Shown here: positions 8,544 through 16,786 of the stretch, piece by piece
How the letters are laid out: every line of letters begins with the position of its first letter
Numbering within the stretch: the first letter of the stretch is position 1
NCBI GenBank assembly: GCA_023422835.1
Contig: JAFAGI010000022.1
Coordinates: forward strand, 1-27,142
DNA: 27,142 nt
Direction of reading: 5' to 3'
DNA from: Bacteroidota bacterium
GTDB lineage: Bacteria > Bacteroidota > Bacteroidia > Chitinophagales > Chitinophagaceae
Notes under the pieces: model-generated
Seen by the model: only the letters and a program-made list of their open reading frames with translations
Database searches by the model: none
Told to the model about the DNA's origin: nothing
Translations under genes and position numbers: made by a program

Positions 8544-10199
8544 TTACCTTGATAATGTTATTTTTAATTCGTAGGGCAATCCTTTACTGCCAGCAATAAG
8601 CGCGTTATTCATCGGCATCCAGGCATATTCTTTATATTCAGTAGTGTTTATTTTATATACTACTTCAACCAGGAAGTTGTATATATTATTGCTGGGCACC
8701 TGGTTTACTGCAAAAGGATTATTTGAATTGAAATCATAAATTCCGCTGCTGGAAATAGTAGCCCTGTATAAGACAACATCGTTTTCTCTTACTACATTTC
8801 CGGAACTGGTTTGTATAACCGGGTAAAACTTAAGCTGGGCGCCTGTAGCTACAGCATTGTTCTTGCGCCTTACACTGACCTTGAAAACATCAGGAAAATA
8901 ATTCCAGTAAAGTTTAGCTATTCTATCGCCTCCAGATTCGTTTATAATGATTTTAGAGAATTCAGACCAGACAGTTTCTCCATAAGGATAATTCATAATA
9001 CACCTGTCTGATTCATACGCCTGATTACTTATTGGGTTGCGCGATGCAATAACTTCGCCTAAATACAGGTCATACATTCCACGCGTATGACCAAACTCAT
9101 GCAATAAGGCGTCTACTGCGCTTGGACCGAATAGTCCTTTATAGTCATGCCCCAAAGTAAGATACGGGCTGCGGCGCCACCCCCAGGAATCATCATCCGA
9201 AACAGCATTATCATTTACCACCAACATTACATCTAAAGAGTTATCATTTATCCATTGTTTGGTGGTAAACTGAGATGATGTACCTGTAAAAGGTATAACT
9301 TCTGTGGCATAAAAATGTATCTGGTTGCTGCCCACATCGTTTAAACCGCTCACCTGAAACTTTTTACTGGCTTTTGCCATAGCCTCATCCATTTTCTGCT
9401 TGAAATCAATCATGCCGCCATGATTTTCTACAGTAGTAGATTCTGCCATAACCTTACACCTGAACTTCCAGCCGGGCAAACTGTCGAATACTGCCAATCT
9501 GTTCACATATTGGATAGTTTTATAATTGGAAAACAAAGTGTCTATAATATTTATACCGGGGGCGTATACTGTGCGGTATTTAACAGTACCTCTCATATCA
9601 TCACTAACACCTGTAATTTCTGTTTGTAGTTGCTGCCTTTCTACGAATATCTGTTTTTCCATTCCAGATTTATCTTTATATACTACCTGCGAGCCCAATG
9701 CAGATGTGTTATCCAAGGCATACCACTCAAGCACAAGGTTTTCATTTTGATAGGTAATATTTTTAAGTTTAGCGCTGTCGCCACCTGCAGCAAAAGCATC
9801 TCCGAACACATAGCCAGATAACAATACTTTTCCTGAATTGTTATTTGCTTTGTCGTAAGTGAATAATTCCAGGTTATAATTTCCTTCCTTCAGATTGTTG
9901 ATGTATATATCTATATTTTGAGCACCTTGATTTACTTGGTATATTAGTGAATCTTTTTGTGAAGTAGCATGCACAGAACTTTTCCAGTAGAGTTTGGCTA
10001 CAGCTAAATTCGGATCTTTATTGACCCAGGAGATCAACAACCGATTGCGGCCGGAATATAATTTGGCTGAATCTGCGCGCAATATATAAGGGCCTTTATT
10101 ATTTTCTTCATAATTGTAAATAGGGTCTTTTTTACAAGCTGTAATAATGAAAACAATAATAAGTATATATAAAGTACTATAATAAACATGCTTTTTCAT
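8544..10199 (-). CDS. DUF4998 lipoprotein with C-terminal metzincin-like zinc metalloprotease domain
   Basis: A 551-residue lipoprotein (lipobox FIITAC, Cys 22). Residues about 40-230 match the DUF4998 region of its downstream neighbour (ADSAKLYSGRNRLLISWV, LKEGNYNLELFTYD). The C-terminal half is different: LLHEFGHTRGMYD (H367, E368, H371, D377) is an HExxHxxGxxD zinc site, and CIMNYPYG (M402), 31 residues after H371, has the position and form of a metzincin Met-turn. The protein should be a surface-exposed zinc peptidase; the third ligand would be Asp, as in snapalysin-type enzymes. No named peptidase family was recognised with confidence. About 110 residues follow the Met-turn, probably a beta domain. 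It is 19 bases from the upstream gene and clearly inside the PUL operon, which is unusual company for a peptidase. Substrate unknown. Confidence 0.85.
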   Translation of the reverse strand: MKKHVYYSTLYILIIVFIITACKKDPIYNYEENNKGPYILRADSAKLYSGRNRLLISWVNKDPNLAVAKLYWKSSVHATSQKDSLIYQVNQGAQNIDIYINNLKEGNYNLELFTYDKANNNSGKVLLSGYVFGDAFAAGGDSAKLKNITYQNENLVLEWYALDNTSALGSQVVYKDKSGMEKQIFVERQQLQTEITGVSDDMRGTVKYRTVYAPGINIIDTLFSNYKTIQYVNRLAVFDSLPGWKFRCKVMAESTTVENHGGMIDFKQKMDEAMAKASKKFQVSGLNDVGSNQIHFYATEVIPFTGTSSQFTTKQWINDNSLDVMLVVNDNAVSDDDSWGWRRSPYLTLGHDYKGLFGPSAVDALLHEFGHTRGMYDLYLGEVIASRNPISNQAYESDRCIMNYPYGETVWSEFSKIIINESGGDRIAKLYWNYFPDVFKVSVRRKNNAVATGAQLKFYPVIQTSSGNVVRENDVVLYRATISSSGIYDFNSNNPFAVNQVPSNNIYNFLVEVVYKINTTEYKEYAWMPMNNALIAGSKGLPYELKITLSR

Positions 10200-10218
10200 C
10201 GGACGTGATTTTTAAAGG

Positions 10219-11409
10219 TTATTGAATCTTGCCCCAGAAGCTTAATTCTCCAATATAAATATAATCCAACCCTCCCCAGGTTTCAATTGTCTTAAACCGA
10301 AGGTATCTAACAGCCGGAATACCTTCCGGAAAATCAAAATCTTCTCCCTGGACATTAGCATAATTCAGATCTCCTGATGTAATTGGCCCTTCACCGGAAG
10401 GCTTATACGACTCACAGTCCATTAGTTTTGTCCAGCCTTCCCAACTGCCTAAAGGATCAGGCGCTGTTTCTTTTCCCCATATTTCCCATCGCTTAGGAGC
10501 GCCACGTTGGTAAGCGCCTGCGCCAGCATGCCAGAATTTGTATCTGCTTAATATTGTTGTAACGCCCATGTCAAATGTAAATGACTGAGGCATGCCTGAA
10601 CCGGGCTTAGTATGGAAAATACTATACTGGTCATCGCCCTGTAATTTTCCGTCCCATAATTTAGTAACATTCCATACAGGCGTTGAATGCGGCTCATATG
10701 TGTCATTAGATAATGGCACATGCCTAAAATTATCTTTAGGAATGACCTGCTCAAAAATAGGTGTAAGCATTTGAGTGATGGTATCGGAAATATTACCCCA
10801 TCTGTCTCTTAGAACAGCTGCAAATAACCTGGGTTCACTTGCAAACCCCCGGACAGAATATTTCCCCTGAACTGCATTTGTATAATAGGTTTCTACTTCT
10901 CGCAACCTGCCACTTGAATCGGTAAGTATTTTTACCGACAGCGCTGCAGCTCCGCTGTTATCAAAACTGAGGGTAGCTCCTCCAAAAGTTTCTTTAAAAG
11001 CTAAAGTATTATAAGCTTCTTTTATCGGGGAAGTTAAAGGAGTTACATTTACTATTACAGGTGTTTCAGACATTTGTTCACCCTTGCTTACGGAGTAAAT
11101 TTTCACCTGATACTCTTTTTCATCAGCAAACCCGTCTACGACTAAAGAACTTGCGTAAAAAGAGCTGATGGATTCTTTCTCTACACCAGGACGGATCTCA
11201 TAGACAGCTTTTACGTATCTAAGATTTTTATCTAAGGGTAATTCATATGAGATCCTGGCGGCTCCCGGCAAGGGTTCAACGGTTACATTCGTAACATTTG
11301 CAGGAGCGCTATCTTTATCCAAAGGCTCCACATATTTTTCTTTTGAACACGATATAAGTATAATCGCAACTATTGACAAAAGGAATAGTTTATTTAAAAT
11401 TATTTTCAT
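10219..11409 (-). CDS. DUF4959/DUF5126/DUF5000 surface lipoprotein (SusE/F-position glycan-binding protein)
   Basis: A 396-residue lipoprotein (ILISCS, Cys 21). The domain order is the standard one for PUL lipoproteins downstream of susD: an N-terminal fibronectin-like DUF4959 (about 25-125, DSAPANVTNVTVEPLPGAARI), a middle DUF5126-like domain (about 127-230, with RDRWGNISDT) and a C-terminal DUF5000/F5/8C-like beta-sandwich (about 240-396: LWDGK, SFTFDMGV, RYLRFKTIETWGG, YIYIGELSFWG). Such proteins sit on the cell surface and help capture glycan for SusCD. It lies 26 bases after susD. Aromatic residues in the last domain are plausible sugar contacts. No enzymatic motif seen. Confidence 0.9.
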   Translation of the reverse strand: MKIILNKLFLLSIVAIILISCSKEKYVEPLDKDSAPANVTNVTVEPLPGAARISYELPLDKNLRYVKAVYEIRPGVEKESISSFYASSLVVDGFADEKEYQVKIYSVSKGEQMSETPVIVNVTPLTSPIKEAYNTLAFKETFGGATLSFDNSGAAALSVKILTDSSGRLREVETYYTNAVQGKYSVRGFASEPRLFAAVLRDRWGNISDTITQMLTPIFEQVIPKDNFRHVPLSNDTYEPHSTPVWNVTKLWDGKLQGDDQYSIFHTKPGSGMPQSFTFDMGVTTILSRYKFWHAGAGAYQRGAPKRWEIWGKETAPDPLGSWEGWTKLMDCESYKPSGEGPITSGDLNYANVQGEDFDFPEGIPAVRYLRFKTIETWGGLDYIYIGELSFWGKIQ

Positions 11410-11435
11410 TTTTCAAAAATTTAATTGTTGAAGAT

Positions 11436-13325
11436 TTACCATCCGGGATTTTGCACTAAATTTTTATTAGCCAATATTTCGTTTTCTGCAATAGGCCACA
11501 GGTAATCGCGTGTTGTATAGTTTTGCATATAATACACTTTTTCTCGATAGTATGCATCGGGGTTTCGTTGGTCTTTATCCCATCCTGTTATAGGCTTATT
11601 ATATTCTTCAATAGCTTTTTTCCATCTTCTGAGGTCCCAAAAGCGCTGTCCTTCTAATGCAAGTTCTATCATTCGTTCTCTATGGATAATTTCTCTGAGG
11701 CCTTGCTGTGTTGAAGGTTTGGCAGGATTACGTCCGAAATTGGACCACGATTCCACTACACCAGCAAGTCCGGCCCTAGTTCTAATCAAGTCAAGCATTT
11801 CATAAACTTCTGCGCTGGGCCCATCTACTTCATTCATAGCCTCTGCATATAACAAATAAAGGTTTGCCAGCCGCATTACCGGCCACGGATAGCGATCTAC
11901 AGTATATCCTGATGCCTGTATCACATTGGTATAATTTACATATTTTTTAGGCCATATACCTGTAACATTGAAGGTAAGCGGCGATACGTTGGTTGCTGCA
12001 TCTCCGCGTTTAGCAGAAATATACCAGGTATCTTTATCATCGAATTTGCCCTGGCCATACCAGATACCAGCATCAAATCCAAGATCTGCATAAAACCTGG
12101 GTTCTCTATTGAGGTTTGTAAGCGCTGTTGGATAACCGCTTTTGATATAATATTTCGTGGCGTCAGTACCATTTTGAATGTTGAATCTTGTGTTATAGTG
12201 CCAAGTTTTATCTTCGTCAATGGGCACTCCGTTTTGGGTATAGAACAAATCAGCTATTTTCAAAGGTACTGCGGCATTCCCTCTGGCATGTTGATACTGA
12301 ATCAAAGCCGGGTCAAGGCCACGCGGCGTAGAATGAATTTGTAAATTATTTGTAAGACTATTTGTATTGCCCCAGATTACCTCTGCATTCCATTTTTCAT
12401 TTACCGCATTCCTAATATTCATTTGTGTTCTAATTTCAGCAGATACATTGTATTGTCTTGCGCTTTGGGAATAGTAGTATAGTTTATAACCCAGCGATTC
12501 GCAGAGCTCTACAGCTTCACGGCATGCCTCTTTTGCCTTTACCCATTTCTGTGCATCAAAAGTGGTGTTGAAAAGGGCCACTCCCCTGTTATCTTTAAAA
12601 TTGGAATAATCAGTATTGCCATTAAACAACGGACTTGCAGCGGTTACAAGCATATATGCCTTCATAGACAATGCTATGGGCTTCGTGATCCTGCCTAGCT
12701 CAGTAGCTTCTGCTATTATGGTCTCTGGTAAATCTACGCTGGCTTCATCTATGAGTTCTACGATATATTTGAAAACCTCATCTACGGGGTCGCGGTAAAC
12801 TCTTATGGCTTCAGGATCGGCATTTACCGGCAAATTTTCTTTTTTTATCGATATAGGCCCGTACATGCGCGCTAAGTAAAAATGATAATACGCCTTCAGG
12901 AATTTTACTTCAGCTATCCACCGTTTTTTCTCAAATTCATCCATATCTGGCACACGTGCTACGTTCTCGAGAAATATATTACATTGCCGAATGCCTTCAT
13001 AAAGGTCGGTTGCTCCGTTTGTACCCTGCCAATAATTGAGCTGAGGATTGCTGACAGACTGAAAGCCTTGTGCAATCTGCCATCCCGGCTGGTTGTAATT
13101 GTTGTGCAACCACAGTTCATCCCCGGCAGTTAACGCCGGATTCTGAGTAATATTGCTATGCTGAGGCATATAGCTGTAACAGGTGAACAAATATCGCTCT
13201 GCTGTATTGCGCATATTGAAGGCCTGCTCTATGGTGGCAATATTGTCCGGCACTATATCCAGGTACTTGTTACAGGAAGTAAGCAATAGCGTACATAATG
13301 TATATTTAAAGAGTTTGTTTCTCAT
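11436..13325 (-). CDS. susD: RagB/SusD family nutrient-uptake outer membrane lipoprotein
   Basis: A 629-residue protein starting at the ATG at 13325 (MRNKLFKYTL); the ten-residue upstream extension would need a TTG start. The lipobox LLTSC gives Cys 18, followed by NKYLDIVPD, the classic SusD N-terminus. The TPR-like helical core is visible (AEVKFLKAYYHFYLARMYG; PVDEVFKYIVELIDEA) and the C-terminal SusD domain has RLANLYLLYAEAMNEV, LDLIRTRAGL, ERMIELALEGQRFWDLRRWK and the usual ending ENEILANKNLVQNPGW. It forms the lid on the SusC porin and binds oligosaccharide at the outer membrane. It lies 43 bases after susC. The symbol denotes family membership only; the substrate is not starch here but is inferred from the linked enzymes. 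Confidence 0.97.
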   Translation of the reverse strand: MRNKLFKYTLCTLLLTSCNKYLDIVPDNIATIEQAFNMRNTAERYLFTCYSYMPQHSNITQNPALTAGDELWLHNNYNQPGWQIAQGFQSVSNPQLNYWQGTNGATDLYEGIRQCNIFLENVARVPDMDEFEKKRWIAEVKFLKAYYHFYLARMYGPISIKKENLPVNADPEAIRVYRDPVDEVFKYIVELIDEASVDLPETIIAEATELGRITKPIALSMKAYMLVTAASPLFNGNTDYSNFKDNRGVALFNTTFDAQKWVKAKEACREAVELCESLGYKLYYYSQSARQYNVSAEIRTQMNIRNAVNEKWNAEVIWGNTNSLTNNLQIHSTPRGLDPALIQYQHARGNAAVPLKIADLFYTQNGVPIDEDKTWHYNTRFNIQNGTDATKYYIKSGYPTALTNLNREPRFYADLGFDAGIWYGQGKFDDKDTWYISAKRGDAATNVSPLTFNVTGIWPKKYVNYTNVIQASGYTVDRYPWPVMRLANLYLLYAEAMNEVDGPSAEVYEMLDLIRTRAGLAGVVESWSNFGRNPAKPSTQQGLREIIHRERMIELALEGQRFWDLRRWKKAIEEYNKPITGWDKDQRNPDAYYREKVYYMQNYTTRDYLWPIAENEILANKNLVQNPGW

Positions 13326-13368
13326 ATACGTATATTTTATTTTTATTATTAACAACTTAGTTTACACA

Positions 13369-16300
13369 TTACAAGTTCACATTTAAACCAATGTTAAATA
13401 CTTTTTGAATTGGGTATCTTAATCCGTTTCCGGCCATTTCCACATCCCACAATTTATATTTACTCCACAGATAAGGGTTGCTTGAGTTGGCGTAAATCCT
13501 TACATTAGCTATACCTGCACGGGAAACAAATTTTTGAGCGAAAGTGTAGCCCACTTCCACCTGTTTGAGCCTTAGAAACGCACCGTTGCGCATAAACCAA
13601 GTGCTGCGCTGAATATTATTTTCAATAGGGAAAGTACTTAAGCGCGGCCACAAAGCATACAAATCTCTTTTCTCCTCTGACCAGTAACTATCTGCGTATG
13701 CTTTTAATAACTGGTTGGTGAACAAAGTGCCTGAATTCCTTTCTTCATCGCTATAGTAATAAGGGGTAAATGGCGCAGTAGCTTCAGGGTTAATCCAGAA
13801 AGACTCTCTGGCTGCTCCCTGGAAGAAAGCTGACAAATCAAGATTTTTATACCCAAAAGAAAAGCCAAAACCATACACTATCTCTGGTGAGGTTGGAAAA
13901 CCCAATGGCACCATATCTAATGTAGTAATAACACCATCATTATTAACATCTTTAAATTTAATATCTCCGGCACCGTATTGGCCAAACTGACGCGGAGAGT
14001 TTGCAACCTCAGCATCATCTGCAAAAAGGCTCTCTGCAATATATCCAAACTGTTGATTTATAGGATAACCCACTCTTGATCTCCACCATGCATCTCTGTA
14101 ATCGTATTCTTCAAACACCAGGTATTTGCTGGTTGCATAAGTAAAATTGGACATTCCCTGTAGCCATATATCCCTGTTAAAGTTATGATTGTAGGTCAAA
14201 GACAAGTCTATACCTTTATTGCTGGCTTCACCAATATTTGCATATGGCACAGCTGACAAGCCCATAGAAGCCGGAATAGTTCTTTGCTGAAAAATATTAT
14301 AACGATGCTCCGTAAAATATTCTGCAATAATGTTTAGCTTTTTAAACAGACCTAACTCCAGCGCCACGTTAGATTTTTTAGCGGTCTCCCAGCTAATGTT
14401 AGGATCGGAATATCTTAATATCTGGTAACCGTTTCGGCTATATGAATTCTCACGGCCAAATGTAGCTCCCATGCCGGAAGCATTTGGATTTATTTCTGAT
14501 AAATATAAAAATCGCTCATTACCCAATGCATCATTTCCTACCAAGCCGTAAGTTGCTCTTAATTTAAGATTGTTTACACTAGATTTTATATGTTCCCAGA
14601 ACTTTTCGTTGGATACTGTCCATGCTATACCAGCTGAAGGAAAGAAGCCCCAACGATGCGATTTATGAAATCTCTCAGAAGCATTATAGCCAAAATTAAA
14701 TTCAACATAATATCTATTGTCATAACCATAAGTGGCTCTACCAGAAAGTCCCAGGTTGCGATACGGTAATGAATTAATTAAAGTGCCTGCATTACCGGTC
14801 AATTCATTGCGCATTATATAAATAAGCATGCCACTTACACTATGCTTCGAGTTGAATAACCTGGAATAGTCTAAAGCTGTTTCAATATAAACAGATGAAT
14901 TAACAGTTTTATCTCCTTCATTGTAGCTCAGATATTCTGTACCAGTGTTTTCATTGATAATACCGACGCGGTATGTGTTCTCTCTTACATTATAACTTCC
15001 AAGTTGGTAATAAAATGGGTTATATTGCCTTCTTACATCAAAATACGAGTTACGTTGAGTATTGAAGCGTGCACGCGCTTTTAAGCCTTGCGTAATGAAT
15101 TTCAGATCCTGCTTAAGTTCAATTTGTGCATTAATGTTTGCACGAGCGTATTCCCTGTAGCCTCTTACCAGATCGGCATAAGGATTTAAATAATTACCTA
15201 AATCATAGTTGCCAAACATAATATGCTCTACAAACTGATGGTCTTCATCTTTCGGATAATAAGCAGGGAATAATACCGGATTGGCCCGCATGACTCTTGT
15301 ATAGAATCCGCCGCCAGAATAAATTGGCCCTGTATAATCGTCAAACAGTCCTGAAAGGCGAATGATCATTTCTGTTGTAGGAAAAACATTTACATTCACA
15401 TTACTGCGAAGAGAGTAGGTTTTCAGATTAATGTTGTTATTGAAATTGTTTCTTTTATCAAATTTTAATACACCATTATCCTGGTTAAATGTACCTGCAA
15501 CAAAGTATCGTGCTATCTTACCGCCACCGCTTACGTTCATGTTTACGCGCTGGTTCAATGCATAATCTTTCATTAGCTGCTTACGCCAGTCTGTAGATGG
15601 ATAGATTACAGACCCTGATCCGGGTATTGTGTTTTCAATCTTATCATCAGAATAAAGCAACTTGCCTAAGGGATCTCTTGTCAATATTGCTTCATTGTTG
15701 AGTTTCATGTAAGTAACAGGATCAGCCAATTCTACGTTGGTAGTCGGCATGGATAAAGACCCTTCCACTCTTAATGCAATTTTTGCTGCACCTTCGCGCC
15801 CTTGCTTTGTAGTAACAGAAATAACACCATTAGCGCCCCTTGCACCATAGAGAGCAGTCGCTGTAGCATCTTTAAATATGGAGAAGTCTGCCAGATCATC
15901 CACGCTCAATCTTGCCAAATCGGTTTTGGTTACTTCAATACCATCTATTAAAATTAGCGGGTCCTGTTTATAGCCAAATGTGGTCACCCCGCGAATAAAA
16001 AATTCTGCATTATCAGCACCAGGCTCGCCGGTTCTTTGGTAAGCAATTACACCCGCTACCCTTCCTGCAATAGCGGTAGTAAGATTGCTGGAGGGTACTT
16101 TAAGATCTTCAGGCTTTACGCTTGTTACTGAACCAACTACTTCCGATTTTCGCTGTGTGCCGTAAGCTACTACCACTATTTCTCCATTATCAAGAACCGG
16201 GTTAAGTATTACATTCCTTATGGCAGTGTCCCTGATAATAACATACACGGGCTGATAACCGGAATAAGAGATGTTGACAGCTGCTGTATCAGGAACAGTT

Positions 16301-16581
16301 ATAAAAAATTCTCCCAAACTATTGGTAAAGGTTCCTATATTGGTAGCCGGGTGCAAAACAGTAGCGCCGTTTAAAGGCTCCCCTAGTTCGTTAAAGACTT
16401 TGCCGCTTACAGTTGTGTCTCTTACTATCTGTGCATTAACGAGTGTAATGCAAAAAATAAATACAAGCAACATTACAGGCCGCCGGATCACAGAAAACAT
16501 CGGATTATCTTTTGTGTTCAACGCTCTGCTATTATTCCGGTCATTGAGGGAATAAGTTTTATTTACCATGCTTCGTTTCAT
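13369..16581 (-). CDS. susC: SusC/RagA family TonB-linked outer membrane transporter
   Basis: A 1070-residue reading. Residues about 57-125 form the carboxypeptidase-D-like N-terminal domain (VSGKVFNELGEPLNGATV), followed by the VVVAYGTQRKSEVVGSV segment, a TonB plug (about 140-260, with FIRGV, DPLILIDGIE and LYGARGANGVISVTTKQG) and a long C-terminal beta-barrel ending in FNIGLNVNL. It imports oligosaccharides across the outer membrane using TonB energy, paired with the SusD protein next to it. A normal signal peptide (MFSVIRRPVMLLVFIFCITLVNAQ, cut after NA) begins only at residue 28, so the true start may be the ATG at 16500 rather than 16581 (or 16569). First gene of the operon, divergent from the AraC regulator. 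Confidence 0.97.
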   Translation of the reverse strand: MKRSMVNKTYSLNDRNNSRALNTKDNPMFSVIRRPVMLLVFIFCITLVNAQIVRDTTVSGKVFNELGEPLNGATVLHPATNIGTFTNSLGEFFITVPDTAAVNISYSGYQPVYVIIRDTAIRNVILNPVLDNGEIVVVAYGTQRKSEVVGSVTSVKPEDLKVPSSNLTTAIAGRVAGVIAYQRTGEPGADNAEFFIRGVTTFGYKQDPLILIDGIEVTKTDLARLSVDDLADFSIFKDATATALYGARGANGVISVTTKQGREGAAKIALRVEGSLSMPTTNVELADPVTYMKLNNEAILTRDPLGKLLYSDDKIENTIPGSGSVIYPSTDWRKQLMKDYALNQRVNMNVSGGGKIARYFVAGTFNQDNGVLKFDKRNNFNNNINLKTYSLRSNVNVNVFPTTEMIIRLSGLFDDYTGPIYSGGGFYTRVMRANPVLFPAYYPKDEDHQFVEHIMFGNYDLGNYLNPYADLVRGYREYARANINAQIELKQDLKFITQGLKARARFNTQRNSYFDVRRQYNPFYYQLGSYNVRENTYRVGIINENTGTEYLSYNEGDKTVNSSVYIETALDYSRLFNSKHSVSGMLIYIMRNELTGNAGTLINSLPYRNLGLSGRATYGYDNRYYVEFNFGYNASERFHKSHRWGFFPSAGIAWTVSNEKFWEHIKSSVNNLKLRATYGLVGNDALGNERFLYLSEINPNASGMGATFGRENSYSRNGYQILRYSDPNISWETAKKSNVALELGLFKKLNIIAEYFTEHRYNIFQQRTIPASMGLSAVPYANIGEASNKGIDLSLTYNHNFNRDIWLQGMSNFTYATSKYLVFEEYDYRDAWWRSRVGYPINQQFGYIAESLFADDAEVANSPRQFGQYGAGDIKFKDVNNDGVITTLDMVPLGFPTSPEIVYGFGFSFGYKNLDLSAFFQGAARESFWINPEATAPFTPYYYSDEERNSGTLFTNQLLKAYADSYWSEEKRDLYALWPRLSTFPIENNIQRSTWFMRNGAFLRLKQVEVGYTFAQKFVSRAGIANVRIYANSSNPYLWSKYKLWDVEMAGNGLRYPIQKVFNIGLNVNL

Positions 16582-16650
16582 ATGCGGTGAATATTTGTTT
16601 GTTATATTTATTTGAAACCTTTTAATTTTTTAAATTGAAAAACTGATTTA

Positions 16651-16709
16651 TTAACCTTTGATTTATGTTAATTTTGAGAAGGAGATTACGTTTTTAACAT
16701 TTATGTAAA
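16651..16709. promoter_or_regulatory. Direct repeats in the susC/araC divergent region, candidate regulator sites
   Basis: Two similar AT-rich elements in the same orientation: TTAACCTTTGATTTATGTTA beginning at 16651 and TTAACATTTATGTAAA beginning at 16694. The shared core TTTATGT falls at 16662-16668 and 16700-16706, 38 bases apart. Tandem direct repeats between a PUL operon and its divergent AraC-type gene are the arrangement expected of AraC-family half-sites. The DNA here is very AT-rich, so chance similarity is possible. No TAnnTTTG -7 box for susC was found on the minus strand of this gap. Confidence 0.3.
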
Positions 16710-16740
16710 GTTAGTATCCAAATAAAATGCTAACAAGTAT

Positions 16741-16769
16741 TATATTTGCAAGTATTGCTATTATCTTTG
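16741..16769 (+). promoter_or_regulatory. Two candidate -7 boxes for the AraC-type gene
   Basis: TATATTTG (16741-16748) and TATCTTTG (16762-16769) both fit the Bacteroidota -7 consensus TAnnTTTG. The second would start transcription near 16776, just before the ATG at 16787. No well-spaced TTG -33 element is seen for either (the nearest, inside the first box, gives a spacer of only 13), so they may be weak or activator-dependent. Their position makes the ATG at 16727 an unlikely translation start. Confidence 0.4.
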
Positions 16770-16786
16770 CAAAAAACCGTTTCAGG

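Noticed and set aside
16727..16786. Twenty extra N-terminal residues of the AraC-type regulator from an ATG at 16727
   Set aside because: The stretch contains two Bacteroidota -7-like boxes and encodes no motif of the family; the ATG at 16787 follows AGG and leads straight into the cupin-like domain.
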